This document shows positions 11,232 to 20,704 of a stretch of DNA of 64,000 nt, one piece after another. The translations under genes and the position numbers were made by a program. The stretch is from Abelmoschus esculentus. Its lineage: Eukaryota; Streptophyta; Magnoliopsida; Malvales; Malvaceae. Under the pieces are notes generated by a model. That model made no database searches and was not told the DNA's origin. It saw nothing but the letters and a program-made list of their open reading frames with translations. The stretch is taken from contig JAUCBN010000001.1 in the NCBI GenBank assembly GCA_035048815.1, positions 21,839,001 through 21,903,000 of the forward strand. The letters are read 5' to 3'. Each line of letters begins with the position of its first letter. The first letter of the stretch is position 1.

Positions 11232-11836
11232 TGTCACGAGCCGCAGGTTGAGGTCCGATACATTAGCATTATATGGTGCGACTTGGCCTGTACAAGTAAG
11301 TCCAAGGGTTATTTTGGGCTTGAGAAGACCATCAACGTTGGCCCTTTCCATAGAGTATTCTAAAAGCTTTTTCCATTTAAGGTGTGTGAACACATTGTGT
11401 GAATACAGAAGATTCTTTCCATAGTTAGGTGAGAATATTCTCAGAATTATACTTTATAAATGGATAGGATTGTATCATAGTTGTCGATATAAATCTGTAT
11501 AGACTGTAGGATCGAGAGAAGTTCAAGTATAAATAAAGGTTCCCTCCACCTCATTTGATGTATCAGAGTTTCCAAGTTTCCAAGGAATAAAGGCATTTAC
11601 TTTTAAAATTCCTCTTAAAGTTCTTTATTTGTTCTTTCTTTGTTCTTGAGCATTCTTGAAGAGTTCTTCCTCGCTCATCTCTTTTTATCCATTTTCGCTT
11701 AAAATGTTTTGTGTTTTTCGGTGCTTGAGAAGTTTGATCTTCCGAAAATGTTGAAAAAACTTACTTAGGCGTTTGTCTTGAGTCATATCGCCTAAGACCG
11801 CACGATGAGCTGGTTTAAAAGTCTAGCCATGTAACA
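11232..11836 (+). repeat. 3' LTR of element D
   Basis: 605 bp, starting TGTCACGAGCCGCAGG and ending CCATGTAACA. It matches 244-848. Confidence 0.9.
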
Positions 11837-12349
11837 CTTGTCATTGAACTGGCCCTCCATGTACTCTAACTTTTCAAGACGTGACTCCACAGTACCTTAG
11901 ATTTTCATGGACTCCACAGTTTAAATTACACCGATGTTCAAGATTAACTCTCTCTTTTCAAATCTCTAATTATCTCAAAATATTATCTAAATAATTTATC
12001 TTAAATAAATTTGAATGGATAATGCTTTAACCAAATTATCCTCTAGAATCTTCTATGGAATTGGCTAAGTTTGATGGGCTTGTGGATTTTCTTGCATTCT
12101 TCAATTGCTGGGCCAAATTTGAAGGTCTTGACAAGCCCGATACATCACTCAAAACCTCTTTGGCTAATGTTTGTGCCAATACCTTGGATCCAAATGAGTG
12201 GTCCGTGACACTAACATAATACCGTGAAAGTTTTCTGAAAAGAAGCGATATGACTTTTCCTCTACTCAAATTATGTTAAAAAATGTTTCAAGTGCAATAA
12301 TAATCTTATGAGGATTACAATATTAATACGAGTATACATGAAAAAAACA
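11837..12349 (-). other. Right flank of element D; decayed possible coding remnant
   Basis: On the minus strand, 12269-12036 holds a short open stretch (SKVLAQTLAKEVLSDVSGLS) with no recognised domain. 11930-11841 reads ESRLEKLEYMEGQFND and may be the partner of the remnant at 169-243, interrupted by D. Otherwise AT-rich, with no other gene evidence. Confidence 0.3.
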
Positions 12350-12810
12350 ATAAAATAAAGGATACATATTTGATACTTTATCTTTATTTGTTTTTACCTA
12401 TTTTATATGAAATAGTATTTAATATTATATTTTATTTCTATTTTAATATTTTTGTTATTAAAATATTATTAATAGACTGATTACGAGAGAGAAAAACATA
12501 TATGATATATAGACAATAAAAAAAATCGTGTGACAGAATATGATGTTATTCTCTCTCTTAATTAGCATATCACATATGCTTTTTATGATTTTAGTTAACG
12601 TGACATGTTAGTTAAGAGAGAATGATGTGAGAGTCTATTATATAAGATATTATTTCTCTTAGTTTATTGTTAATTTTTTAATAATAGAGTATTAAAATAT
12701 AAATAAAATATAACGTTACATATTATATTATTAAAAAGTATAAATAAAGTGTCAAAACAGAAAAAAAAATAGATGAAATGGGTATCAAATATGTTGTTAA
12801 CCCTAAAATA
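12350..12810. mobile_element. Fold-back (MITE-like) element
   Basis: A long inverted repeat. The left arm (from about 12360: ACATATTTGATAC, then an AT-rich stretch with TATTTTATTTCTATTTTAAT) matches the reverse complement of the right arm ending near 12800 (GTATCAAATATGTTG). An inner hairpin (TCTCTCTTAATTAGCATATC near 12553 against GACATGTTAGTTAAGAGAGA near 12603) lies at the centre. There is no coding capacity. The exact ends and target duplication could not be fixed by eye. Confidence 0.6.
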
Positions 12811-13140
12811 AACGCAACACACAAATTTTCGGAATTTGTATAATAGGAAAAATTAGCATCATACCAAAACTTACATAAATTAAAGGCCAAGTACCTAAAC
12901 TCTTTTTTTAATAGATTTTTAAAGTATTATTTTAATTATTTAAAACATATTTTGATTAAAATGTCTTTAAAGTTTTTTTCTTTAATATGATTTAAGGTTA
13001 ATTGAGCATCAATTCAGTTAAAATACTTTAGGCACCTATTGCAAAAATATATATAATTTGAGCAAAATAATTAAGGCTAAATTAAATAGCTTAAAAACAT
13101 TTATTACACTAAAATAAATAAATTATCATCAAATTTCCCA
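12811..13140. other. AT-rich intergenic sequence
   Basis: No gene seen. It contains stretches of the type TTTAGGCACCTATTGC that recur in similar form near 18450-18610 (AGGCACCTAAATTTTTA), suggesting an old dispersed AT-rich repeat. Confidence 0.4.
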
Positions 13141-13953
13141 GTGAGTTACATCAAGATATCATTACATGGCACCTAATACAGGTTTATGTGATCAGACTGC
13201 AATAAACTAAAGCTTCCTTGCAAGCGCATTACAAGCAACTTAAACAAAAACATAAACCGTTTCATCAAAATTGGTCCAGGCAATGAGGGATGTCAGACAT
13301 AATCAATTGAAACACCAACATGAAGCTGAGCTTAAAGCATCTGAATATTACAATGCCTACAAAAACATGCAGCAGAAACATTAGCAGCAAGCAAACATGA
13401 GAAAAGAAGCATCCATATGATCAGGACTAATGAAGGAGAATAAATCATGCATTTAAACTGTATCGACCCGAATCCACAAGGTCTGGAAATTGAAACGGGC
13501 AAAATCACTGGTGCATAATGAAGTTCTGAATCCATTCATGTCATTGCTTTGAAGATCTGTGAATATGCACTAAATGAGATACGACACTAATTCTATAGGA
13601 ATGATTATGGCGTGCAAGTATAGCTTGAATACTCTTAAATATAATGAGCAGTGATCGGTTTATAAACGTACATATCATGTGCCATAAACATAAATGTTTT
13701 CCGAGAAGTGAGAAAAGAACTATCATTGGTAATAAATCAAAACAAAAAATGATGTTAAATTCATAGTCTTGTATGCACATTATACATAACAAATAAATTC
13801 ATAGTCTTTACATATATATTATAGCATTATGTCAATGCAATAAATTATAAATAACAAATAAATTAAGAGCATGTGAGGGGGAAAACGTACAGTGCAAAAG
13901 TTCAGGGCTCCTTCAGGAATCCAAGAATTCTTTTTTTTTTTTTCTGGCATGCT
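13141..13953 (-). other. Region downstream of the SUVH gene, probable 3' UTR and flank
   Basis: Follows the stop codon on the minus strand. A run of about 15 A residues (sense strand) lies roughly 10 nt after the stop (13929-13944). The rest is non-coding and less AT-rich than the intergenic DNA beyond it. Polyadenylation-like AATAAA sequences occur on the minus strand (for example TTTATT in the plus strand around 13788-13795 and 13855-13862). The transcript end cannot be fixed. Confidence 0.35.
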
Positions 13954-16900
13954 TTAATACAGCCTACCAGCACACTCAGAAGAACCACAGTAGCATATTT
14001 TCTTCTTTATGTCACCATTTTCGTCTCGAACCTGATCTATAGTATAATTGTAGTGATATGTCAATTCTTGCAAGGGAGGGATATTCTCAGCAGCAAAGAA
14101 CATTATGTGTGGGATTCTCATATCTTCATGGTCATAAAGAACATTTTGTGCATACAAATTGGGTGAACAACTATGATTTATGAATCGCCCAATATTGCCA
14201 CACTGTGCTGCATCAATGGTGAAACCACTTTCGTGTACAACTTGGCAAGAATTTGAATGTGCATCAGGCATTATAGTTGAAAGACCATCCCAGAGCGAAC
14301 TGTCAATATTATTTCCAATATCAAACAGATACTCGTCATTCCCTTTTCTTTCTTCAGCTTCCCTGTCTTCAAGGAGCTCTCCAGCATACTCACAGATAAA
14401 ACTTCCGGAAGGGATAGAATTTAGGGATCTAACACCCCAGCCTCTTGATTCAGTTTTGAAGATTTCAAGCTGAAATTTTATACCATGTTGGCTTACTCTA
14501 TTATGGCAAGAAGCAGGACAACTGCAATTAGGACCACATTCATAAACAAGGGGCTTCGCTTCAACAATGGCCCCATTATGGTTATAAGGAATCTCTCCGC
14601 CATTCTTGGTCACACAAGAACAGTTCCCTGATTCTGAGCATCCGGTAATACAACCACAACCTTTGGGAGGAATAGGACGGCACCAGTCAGGGTAGATCAT
14701 GTGAGGTTCATACACAAAGGATGGGGGCATTTCACCGTCTATGGTGTTTATAGCACAAATTGGAACTTTCTCCTTCCGTTGTGAAACATCATTTACGCAG
14801 AGCCCCTCCCGCACCTTCGATTTCTTTACAACTTTCCAAGCAAGCTCTGGTTGACCCAGAATTCTGACCAGCTTATATTTGTAGACCAGCTTACCATGTG
14901 GTCCTGGTTCTTGCTTAAACTCCTCCACCAAATAAAGCCCATCATAAACATATGTCTTACCTCTGCTTTCCGACAAAGTAGACGACGACTTTGCTTCACC
15001 GCGAATCACCCTTACCGGATTCTTAACAACTTTACTATTTGCCAAAGCAAGGTTTCCTCTTTCAAGCTTTTGGTCCTCTGGTTGTTTACCTTTCTGCATC
15101 ACATTTCCCCCCTGGCCCATGTAACTCAAGACATTTGAACTATCCAAATCATTCTCATAACCTCCCGCAGCTATGATACTGGTAGCAATGATCTTTTCAC
15201 CTTGCTTTACATAATCTATACCACCTTGACTCTGGCGATGAAGGCCAACGATATTGAGCTCAACAAAATACTGAAACTCATCACCAACTTCAACGCCAGG
15301 AACAGGTCCTATGATCTGTTTGCCTGTGTTAACATATTTCCCTTTTTCTTTGAGGATTTTTGCAGCTAGGATATCTATCCTCTTACCAGCTTTTCCTTGT
15401 TCCTTCATCTTTGATTCTTCTTCCTGTAAGAGCTTCCGGGAGATGGCTTGGAATAAGCGTAAAGTCTCTCTCACTTTGTTCCGTGTAGTCATTGCACCAT
15501 TATCATGATCTGTAATACTTGGGCCAGGAGGAAGACTCACATCATAACTGCATGACCTCTGAGCAAACTTATCATTTATGTATTGCTCATCCTGCTGCAA
15601 CGAGTCTTCCTTGTTCCAGACAATGACCTGACCAGGACCTTTACGAACAGCCCTTTTTTTGGAAAAACTCTTCTTGGTATTAGCTTGTGGTGCTGGCAAT
15701 ATAGCATTGCTCTCTTTTTTTCTTTTTAATGAACCACCAGCCAGGTCAGGTTTGTAGGTGACTTTCCCTTGTCGACAAAGACTGTTTGATAATTTTTTTG
15801 GACTCCCGTGATTCCCCTCCAGCGATTGATACTCAAAAGCAGATGAATCAGGAAGCTTTTTCTCAAAACTGTTCCCCTCTTCATAGACAACCATGCGACA
15901 CTCCTCTAACAATTGATCCTCAAAAGCAGATGAATCAGGAAGCTTTTTCTCAAAACTATTGCCCCCTTGATAGACGACAATATCACGTATAGGGTTTTCC
16001 TCCAAGCATCTAGCATAAACATCCCCTGTCTTAGTTACTTTCTCAGAGTTCCTATCAAATTCATTTGGAAAAGCTTCACAAGAAGGCTTGATGGTGTTTT
16101 TACTCATATTTCCCGAATCCTCCTCCATATCGTTGCTGGAATAAGCTTCATACACACCTTGCTTTTCCATTTTTTCAGAAGCTAGCTCTTCAGGTTTAGA
16201 TTGAATACCAGCTCCAGATAGCCTAGGAGTATTATCTTCTACTACACCATCTAGAGCGTGTATATCCTGAACATCCTCTACCACTTGTTTCGCAGTAGCA
16301 CATAAGGTCTTTTCCAGGGGGGGTTCTTTATTTACAAACTTTTCTATATTAAAACCCTTGTTCTTCAAAGAGGTAAGCCATTTCGCACGTTCCTCTTCAC
16401 TAAGAGGTGGAGCATTTCTTCCACAAAATGGAGGGAAGTCTCTCACAACAGTGACTCCTTTCCGAGGATGATAATTTCTTGCTAAAGTCTTCTCTAAACT
16501 GCTCTCACCAAGATGCAAGTTCATGTCTCTTTGTGGAACCTCCCCTTCAGAAATGGAAGCATTCTCCTCAGGTAAATCCTTCTCCGAACCAAAAACTTCA
16601 TTTGTCAAACAGTTTGCAGCTCCGGAGCCTCCTGAAAATTTTGTTTCACAGTAAACCTTTTCGTCTTTATCAGGCAACACTGCAGGCTTCTCACATTGGA
16701 CCTTATCTGCATAATCAGGCAATAATTCTGGCTTTTCTGAATCGGAAATTGTCAGCCCTTGTGCTCGCTCACTTGGTTTGGTTATTAGTGCAGCCAACCT
16801 TCCGCACCCTGGCGGAAAATCCCGAACAGCCGAAACTTTACGCTGCTTAAACATGGGGGCAAGGTGACCATTTTCAGTTGGCACTCTTTCCATCCTTCCC

Positions 16901-16965
16901 TCAGAATGACCACCACTTACCACCTTTGATATCTCTTTATGCAGCATATTATCGGAAACCCCCAT
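13954..16965 (-). CDS. SUVH5/6-class histone H3 lysine-9 methyltransferase (SRA-preSET-SET-postSET)
   Basis: An intact single-exon frame of 1003 codons. By family it is a nuclear enzyme that binds methylated DNA through its SRA domain and methylates H3K9, reinforcing CHG methylation and transposon silencing. Order: a long N-terminal region with nuclear-type basic stretches and two RDFPP(G/F)CGR motifs (about residues 47-56 and 175-183), as in SUVH5/6; an imperfect tandem repeat GNSFEKKLPDSSAFE (about 335-349 and 364-378); SRA/YDG at about 548-705 (GDEFQYFVELNIVGLHRQSQ, GGIDYV, YDGLYLV); Cys-rich pre-SET at about 755-825; SET at about 836-975 with GRFINHSCSPN (926-936) and ELTYHYNY (967-974); post-SET CYCGSSECAGRLY at the C-terminus. 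The ATG is the first in frame and begins MGVSDN. SUVH genes are often intronless. A CTTAG-type splice acceptor at about 17003 hints at a 5' UTR intron. Length is somewhat above SUVH5/6 of Arabidopsis because of the N-terminus. The exact paralogue is uncertain, so no symbol is given. Confidence 0.95.
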   Translation of the reverse strand: MGVSDNMLHKEISKVVSGGHSEGRMERVPTENGHLAPMFKQRKVSAVRDFPPGCGRLAALITKPSERAQGLTISDSEKPELLPDYADKVQCEKPAVLPDKDEKVYCETKFSGGSGAANCLTNEVFGSEKDLPEENASISEGEVPQRDMNLHLGESSLEKTLARNYHPRKGVTVVRDFPPFCGRNAPPLSEEERAKWLTSLKNKGFNIEKFVNKEPPLEKTLCATAKQVVEDVQDIHALDGVVEDNTPRLSGAGIQSKPEELASEKMEKQGVYEAYSSNDMEEDSGNMSKNTIKPSCEAFPNEFDRNSEKVTKTGDVYARCLEENPIRDIVVYQGGNSFEKKLPDSSAFEDQLLEECRMVVYEEGNSFEKKLPDSSAFEYQSLEGNHGSPKKLSNSLCRQGKVTYKPDLAGGSLKRKKESNAILPAPQANTKKSFSKKRAVRKGPGQVIVWNKEDSLQQDEQYINDKFAQRSCSYDVSLPPGPSITDHDNGAMTTRNKVRETLRLFQAISRKLLQEEESKMKEQGKAGKRIDILAAKILKEKGKYVNTGKQIIGPVPGVEVGDEFQYFVELNIVGLHRQSQGGIDYVKQGEKIIATSIIAAGGYENDLDSSNVLSYMGQGGNVMQKGKQPEDQKLERGNLALANSKVVKNPVRVIRGEAKSSSTLSESRGKTYVYDGLYLVEEFKQEPGPHGKLVYKYKLVRILGQPELAWKVVKKSKVREGLCVNDVSQRKEKVPICAINTIDGEMPPSFVYEPHMIYPDWCRPIPPKGCGCITGCSESGNCSCVTKNGGEIPYNHNGAIVEAKPLVYECGPNCSCPASCHNRVSQHGIKFQLEIFKTESRGWGVRSLNSIPSGSFICEYAGELLEDREAEERKGNDEYLFDIGNNIDSSLWDGLSTIMPDAHSNSCQVVHESGFTIDAAQCGNIGRFINHSCSPNLYAQNVLYDHEDMRIPHIMFFAAENIPPLQELTYHYNYTIDQVRDENGDIKKKICYCGSSECAGRLY

Positions 16966-17830
16966 TTCAACTCATATATTTACAGATCGCAAAAGAATCA
17001 ACCTAAGAAAACAAAATCAAAATGTCATTCGGTTGCCGTTAGCTTAAAGAAAAACCCATTTCAACTAGCATTACAAAATTCACAACCAAAGAAACAATAA
17101 CATAAATTTCTTTCAAAAATAGAAAACAATAGAGCAAACATCATTCGGCTGTTATTATCTCAAAGATTAAAAACAACAACAACTAATTCTCAATTTTCTA
17201 ACCATGAATGAAGCTAAAATCAGAAAATAATGAAAACGAAACTCAACCCACGAGAATTTAATTTCTAAAATTAACTTTAACAATCAAATCAAGCCACCAA
17301 ATAACCTAAATCTATGCCCTGATACTGAATAACAAGTCAATTGAAAAGGGGGTAAACGAAGAAAATAATAAATCTCAAGGATGAAATCAAACTACATACT
17401 CAACCGAATAACCTAATGCTTTCCTCCACTATGCTTGAAAACCAGACTCAGATCTTCATAAAAAAAGGGGTAACCGAAACAAAAATGAACATACATAAAA
17501 ATCTATAGTTTGCAATAGAATCAAACAAATTAAGAAAAATCTGAAAGGAAATTTAGACAGTGGACATAATCACCATCAATTATCTTTAAACCATGTGGGC
17601 GTCCACAGACAAAAGTGTAAGAAGAAGATGAGAGAAATTGCCGTAAACGGGAGAGTCGTTCTTCTCCTCTTCAGTTTTTCTTTTAAAATCTCAACCAGAA
17701 AACGATCACATTTAGGGGCGGCCATGGTCATGTTGGGTCGGGCTTTGCTCGATTTACATGTGATTCGAGAAACGAATTTTATCGGATCCAATATTTCATG
17801 ACAATTCGGTTATTTAAATATGACCCGAAT
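16966..17830 (-). promoter_or_regulatory. 5' leader and probable promoter region of the SUVH gene
   Basis: Upstream of the ATG on the minus strand. TTTTGTTTTCTTAG followed by GTTGATTC (acceptor at about 17003, 38 nt before the ATG) looks like the end of a 5' UTR intron, a common arrangement in this family; the donor was not identified with confidence. Pyrimidine-rich and CT-rich stretches around 17620-17680 would suit a transcribed leader. No sure TATA box was assigned. Confidence 0.35.
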
Positions 17831-18739
17831 CTAAATTTAATTTAATATAAAAAATATTTTATTTAATAAAAATAAAATTAATTAAAAATATAAATAGAGA
17901 GTATTATAATAATTATTTTACTTTAAAAGATAAAATAAGAATATAATTAATATAAATAGAGAGTATTATTATAATAATTATTTTATTTTTATAATAATTG
18001 AATCTAGGGATTTCAATTCCTACTTTCCTAGTATACTTGTCTAGTTATTTCTTACCTGGATCTGAAATTTTGTATGGCGAAAACCCAGAAACTGTTTGGA
18101 CAAAAAGGAAAATTTTTATAGTCGATAAGTTCTATAGTTTTTCCCTTCATTTTCTCAATGGATTGCAGATTTTATAAGTTGATTATGAAACCGGCTTTGA
18201 TGGGTTTTTGTGATTAAATTTTTATAGATTGTTGTATTTAGATGAATAGAGTGAAAAAAGAAAGTTGAAGAAGAAGATGAACAATTCTTGTTTGATTAAG
18301 AATTTTAAATTAAATAAATGTTATTATTAATTGATTAATAAAGGAAGAGTTAAAAAACCAAATATTTATTCGGTTCAATATTTTGATATTAGATTTAGCT
18401 CAAAAATAAATGTTTAAATTATATAGTTTTTGAGATAAGTATTTAAAGTTTCTTTTCATTAGTGTTTTAATGTAACGTCGTTAAAAAGTTAGCTTAACTT
18501 AAAAGTAAGTACTCAATTAAATATTTTTTTAGATAAATTTTTAATATTTATTTTTAGTTAAAATAGGCACCTAAATTTTTATTTCGCTAATGTATTAAGG
18601 TAATACCATTAAAAATAATTTATCAACCAATCATAATTTGATATCTTTATTTTAAATTTGTATAAATAAATAAATAAAAAGAGAAATAATTTTTGAGAAA
18701 AAATCTAAACTAATAAATTTTAAAAAAAGTCTCAAATCC
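17831..18739. other. AT-rich intergenic DNA with a short tandem duplication
   Basis: No gene recognised. The motif ATATAAATAGAGAGTATTAT followed by AATAATTATTTTA occurs twice, around 17889-17925 and 17949-17990. 18440-18610 resembles the AT-rich repeat at 12850-13040. 18000-18200 is less AT-rich and could be a gene relic, but no frame is kept. Confidence 0.35.
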
Positions 18740-19323
18740 TTAAAAATTCAAACTCAACAGTTTTCACCATTCTCTTGCGTTCTCCTTGAGCAGAGACAAA
18801 ACACGAGATAATTTGTCCTCCAAACTCAACATCATCTACCTCATGATCATCGAATATCACGAAGTCACTGATCCGCCTTCATAGGATTATCTTGGCCAGA
18901 ACCTAAGAAATCCGTACCACCTTACCATCACGAAGCCACAGATCCGCTCTCTTGATAGGTGTCTCACGTGGGGTAGGTGCATGCCTCGAAATAGCCCTTA
19001 CTATCTGATCCAAAGCATTGATGCAGGTGGGGGAAATAATTTGCCCCTTGCCTAACCTCTTCCTCAGACTCATCTACCTCATACATATTATCCTCACAAA
19101 CGTTTCTCTAATGAAAAATCAAGCTCTCCTTAACGTCTTTAAACCTTCTAGGCATGATTCATTTCTGCACAGTCATACAAAACGGATTGTACCATCAGAA
19201 ATCATATTTTCAAGTACTATCAGACTCATGGACATACATTCACTAAACACTTGTTACTATACCCAACTCTTTTTTCTGTGGACATGTTAGAACCAACTAA
19301 ACCTAGGCTCTGATACTATTAAT
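18740..19323 (-). pseudogene. 5' leader and gag start of a minus-strand chromovirus-like element (C1)
   Basis: Right next to the LTR end at 19324 the minus strand carries TAGTATCAGAGCC (19318-19306), a slightly altered initiator Met-tRNA primer site. Further in, an ATG at about 19155 reads MPRRFKDVKESLIF and then decays. Frames such as NMYEVDESEEEVRQGANYF follow. Similar leader-gag layouts occur in element G. The element is truncated near 18740. Confidence 0.55.
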
Positions 19324-20359
19324 TGTAACACCCTAAACCTGGGTGTCAAATTGGGGAAAAACCTCAATTCGTATGTATAAAATTTCTCAAATCAAAACCA
19401 AATGTATAGTCATATAGGACATAAAATTTAAAACGACATTAAATATTAAAAGTAGTTTAGCAAATCCAAAATATTAATGAAGCTCCAAATACAAGTTTAC
19501 TAAAACATTTGACCTCGACAATTTAAATCAAATAGAGTTAGAATGTACAATAATAGTCCTACAAATATATAGCTCAATAATCTAGTAATTGTACTCTACC
19601 AACCGACCAATGTTGAAGTCTTTCAATGATGGTGCTCCGCCATGTCCACCCGAATGTCCGTCTATTTACCTACGCATGAAAACAAATTCCAAAACACTAA
19701 GCTACTAAAGATTAGTGGGTATACAACCTATTGATTGTACTTTCAAGTGAATCATAACTATAAAACATACTAGATGAGAATATGATGATATGATATGTTA
19801 AATACAACCAAAATGCAAAGTAAACAAATCATAAGTGAGGCCCATTGTCAATCAGACATTGGAGAATTCACCCGGCCTAGAATCTCACATCAGACTGGTA
19901 GAAATATTACATCAAGCTAGTATACTCAAAATCTCGTATAGAGTCTTCACTCGAAATCTCACATTGAGTGAGGCTCGAAATCTCATATCAAGCAAAGTCA
20001 TCACTTAGAATCTCACATCGGATGACCTTCGATATATCACCTGAAATCTCACAACGGATGGTCTTCAATTGTGTTGTAACATTTTCACTCATTGGGTATC
20101 CAGATTTCATCAAACAAGGACTCAACCAAACAAGATGATCCACCTAGGATCTCATATCAAAATAATTCCACAACCAAGCTAAGACCAAGCATGCAAGCAT
20201 AATTTCTCATATCAATTTATGTATTACAAAAACCCATGTTCCATAAATCATTTTATGGTTTAAACAACCTATAAGAACTCATTACATGAATTATGTAACC
20301 CTCAAACTCAACTCTCAAAAACTTGGGCAGATTGTCCAGGCGTATTGATATGCCTGTAT

Positions 20360-20690
20360 AAAGGGTATCAAAATTCCCCAAAAATCATTTCCCTTGAGTT
20401 TTGATATATATCGATGGTTTAAGACCGAGGAAGACCAACTCGTATTGATACCCTATATAGGTGTATCGATACGACCCCCTATTTCGATACGCCCCAAAAT
20501 GGATATCGAAACGAATTGCTACTAGAATTTTTGATATTGAAACACCAACTAAGGGGTATCACAACGAATTGCTACTGGAGAAATTGGTTTTGATACATGG
20601 GTAAGGTATTCTGGAATGCCTACCTTAATAGCCTATTTTTCCACTCTGCGATATCGATACCCCTACCAATGGTATCGATACCACTACATA
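20360..20690. repeat. Cluster of (G)GTATCGATAC(C)-type palindromes
   Basis: Within about 330 bp there are many full or decayed versions: GTATTGATACC, TGTATCGATACGA, TTTCGATACG, GATATCGAAACG, TGATATTGAAAC, GGTATCACAACG, TTGATACATGGG, GATATCGATACC and GGTATCGATACC. They lie inside the C1 LTR. Confidence 0.6.
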
Positions 20691-20704
20691 AAAATAAAGG
20701 TCTG

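Larger units (their letters stand above)
244..11836 (+). mobile_element. Element D: Ty3/gypsy LTR retrotransposon with gag and protease only, split by element F
   Basis: Two direct 605-bp LTRs (244-848 and 11232-11836) both start TGTCA and end TGACA or TAACA. CTTG lies outside each end (240-243 and 11837-11840), consistent with a decayed target duplication. A primer site of initiator Met-tRNA type follows the left LTR and a purine tract precedes the right one. Without the insertion of F (2803-10895) the internal part is only about 2.3 kb. It encodes gag and a retropepsin and then passes straight to the 3' end, so reverse transcriptase, RNase H and integrase are absent. All reading frames are broken. 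Confidence 0.85.

Noticed and set aside
14180..16850. Several plus-strand open frames of 65-123 codons across the SUVH gene
   Set aside because: All lie opposite the intact 1003-codon SUVH frame and have no homology or start context; antisense shadows.
17576..17801. Two short overlapping open frames on opposite strands upstream of the SUVH gene
   Set aside because: They lie in the probable promoter or leader, overlap each other and show no domain or conservation.
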